From Bacteroidales bacterium (GTDB lineage: Bacteria; Bacteroidota; Bacteroidia; Bacteroidales; Lentimicrobiaceae): a DNA stretch of 35,654 bases. The notes under the pieces are model-generated. The model saw only the letters and a list, made by a program, of their open reading frames with translations. It did no database searches and was not told where the DNA came from. The translations under genes and the position numbers were made by a program. The first letter of the stretch is position 1. Every line of letters starts with the position of its first letter. Below are positions 35,124-35,654 of this stretch, in pieces. Location of the stretch: contig JADIZB010000042.1 in NCBI GenBank assembly GCA_016705005.1, positions 1 to 35,654 on the forward strand, written 5' to 3'.

Positions 35124-35405
35124 ATGACTGAAGAAATGTCTCTTAATCAGCGAGTTGACCAATTCTTTAGAATTAAGGATATTTCTCAGCAACAAATTGC
35201 GAAAAGACTCGGAGTGTCAAGACAGGCCGTTAACAACTGGCTAAGCGGCAACAACCCGATCCCCGCAAGGCATTTGATAAAGATGCTTTCGGATTTTGAG
35301 AAACTTAATCCACAGTGGCTCCTGAATGGGGTTGGTGAAATGGAGGGCACAGAGCAGTCCATGCCAGCAGAAAGTCTTTTTATGACAAAAAGATATTACG
35401 ATTGA
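35124..35405 (+). CDS. CI-like XRE repressor, probably frameshifted near its C-terminus
   Basis: A 93-residue protein with an XRE helix-turn-helix (ISQQQIAKRLGVSRQAVNNWLSGNNPIPARHLIKML), then NPQWLLNGVGEMEG, as in Bacteroidota phage and ICE repressors. It is the only confident plus-strand gene and lies divergent from the HTH/primase genes. The frame ends at LFMTKRYYD. Removing one A from the five-A run at 35387-35391 gives MTKDITIELMTAQLQ and continues to 35505 as a coiled-coil tail, giving about 126 residues. The short form may therefore be a read error or a true variant. No peptidase domain is seen. Confidence 0.8.
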   Translation: MTEEMSLNQRVDQFFRIKDISQQQIAKRLGVSRQAVNNWLSGNNPIPARHLIKMLSDFEKLNPQWLLNGVGEMEGTEQSMPAESLFMTKRYYD

Positions 35406-35409
35406 ATTA

Positions 35410-35505
35410 ATGACGGCTCAACTTCAGGAAAAGATGCCCTTGATAGCTGAACTTCAGAAAGAAATTGGGAGGATGGAAGAGCGACTGAAGCAATTTTCAA
35501 AATGA
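35410..35505 (+). other. Coiled-coil tail of the repressor in the +1 frame
   Basis: The open frame MTAQLQEKMPLIAELQKEIG then RMEERLKQFSK ends with TGA at 35503-35505. It is a regular heptad helix that would complete the upstream XRE protein after a one-base shift in the A-run at 35387-35391. As a separate 31-residue gene it is less likely. Confidence 0.55.
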
Positions 35506-35547
35506 AATTTTCATGCTGATTTTCAAGACGAAAAAAGGCATAAAATC

Positions 35548-35608
35548 TATACAGAAATCTATACAAAACGTCAAATTTTCCCCTAAAAATGCGAACTTAT
35601 ACAGAAAT
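35548..35608. repeat. Iteron-like direct repeats
   Basis: TATACAGAAAT occurs at 35548-35558 and 35598-35608, with a related TATACAAAACG between them. The copies lie on the same strand in an AT-rich segment beyond the repressor. They could be protein-binding sites of the element or chance. Confidence 0.35.
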
Positions 35609-35654
35609 TGCTAACTGATATTCAGGAGTTACAGAGGTGGTGATAGTCTCGTCC

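Noticed and set aside
35007..35195. 62-residue minus-strand frame across the divergent control region
   Set aside because: It covers the promoters and the start of the repressor. The composition looks like translated AT-rich DNA, and the -7 and TGTACA sites explain the region better.

Overview
This window looks like a Bacteroidota chromosome or integrated element. The reasons are small exported families that are almost confined to that phylum (HYC_CC_PP, DUF6660-like and DUF6769-like proteins), promoter -7 elements of the TAnnTTTG type, few Shine-Dalgarno sites, and RND/TolC sequences of the Bacteroidota kind. I see no rRNA, tRNA or CRISPR array. Nearly all genes are on the minus strand, so operons read from right to left.

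From about 0.2 to 30.2 kb is a dense heavy-metal resistance island. (1) Region 0.2-9.4 kb is a copper/silver (Cus-like) block. In transcription order it holds a HYC_CC_PP protein, a Met-rich lipoprotein, a protein with three heavy-metal-binding domains, a one-domain lipoprotein, a large CusA-type pump, its TolC-like channel (one frameshift), a CusB-like adaptor (at least five frameshifts) and a frameshifted small protein ending in His/Cys. Positions 1-236 are AT-rich with no gene that I can support. (2) Region 9.8-12.5 kb holds a His/Met-rich lipoprotein, a damaged DUF6660-like gene, a frameshifted CDF-like cation transporter and a DMT transporter with a His-rich tail. (3) Region 12.7-23.1 kb reads, in transcription order, Fur-family regulator, operator/promoter, DUF6660 protein, membrane-anchored TRASH-like protein, CzcA fused to a TolC channel, CzcB adaptor, PII-like protein, zinc-ribbon protein, an interrupted secreted protein and a Zn/Cd/Pb-type P1B ATPase. 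(4) Region 23.3-30.2 kb is a parallel cassette: a second Fur paralogue, the same operator/promoter layout, a His-rich exported protein, an adaptor lipoprotein, a third HME-RND pump and a TolC-like channel.

The two Fur cassettes have the same plan. Each fur gene is followed within a few bases by a TGCAAC...GTTGCA palindrome exactly 14 nt (coordinate difference) from a TACTTTTG -7 element, then a small exported metal-binding protein, then a complete efflux pump. The likely logic is metal sensing in the cytoplasm, export by the P-type ATPase and CDF/DMT carriers to the periplasm, periplasmic buffering by His/Met/Cys-rich proteins, and expulsion through RND-adaptor-TolC complexes.

The right end (30.6-35.6 kb) is a different module, the early/replication region of a prophage or integrative element. 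It has a divergent CI-like repressor (plus strand), a small HTH-like protein, a primase-helicase with Toprim and P-loop motifs, a DnaA-domain-IV-like protein and small unknown proteins. Its closeness to the island suggests, but does not prove, that the metal genes are mobile cargo. Several genes carry single-base indels, many at short homopolymers and clustered at 0.2-2.3 kb. They may be real decay or sequencing error.
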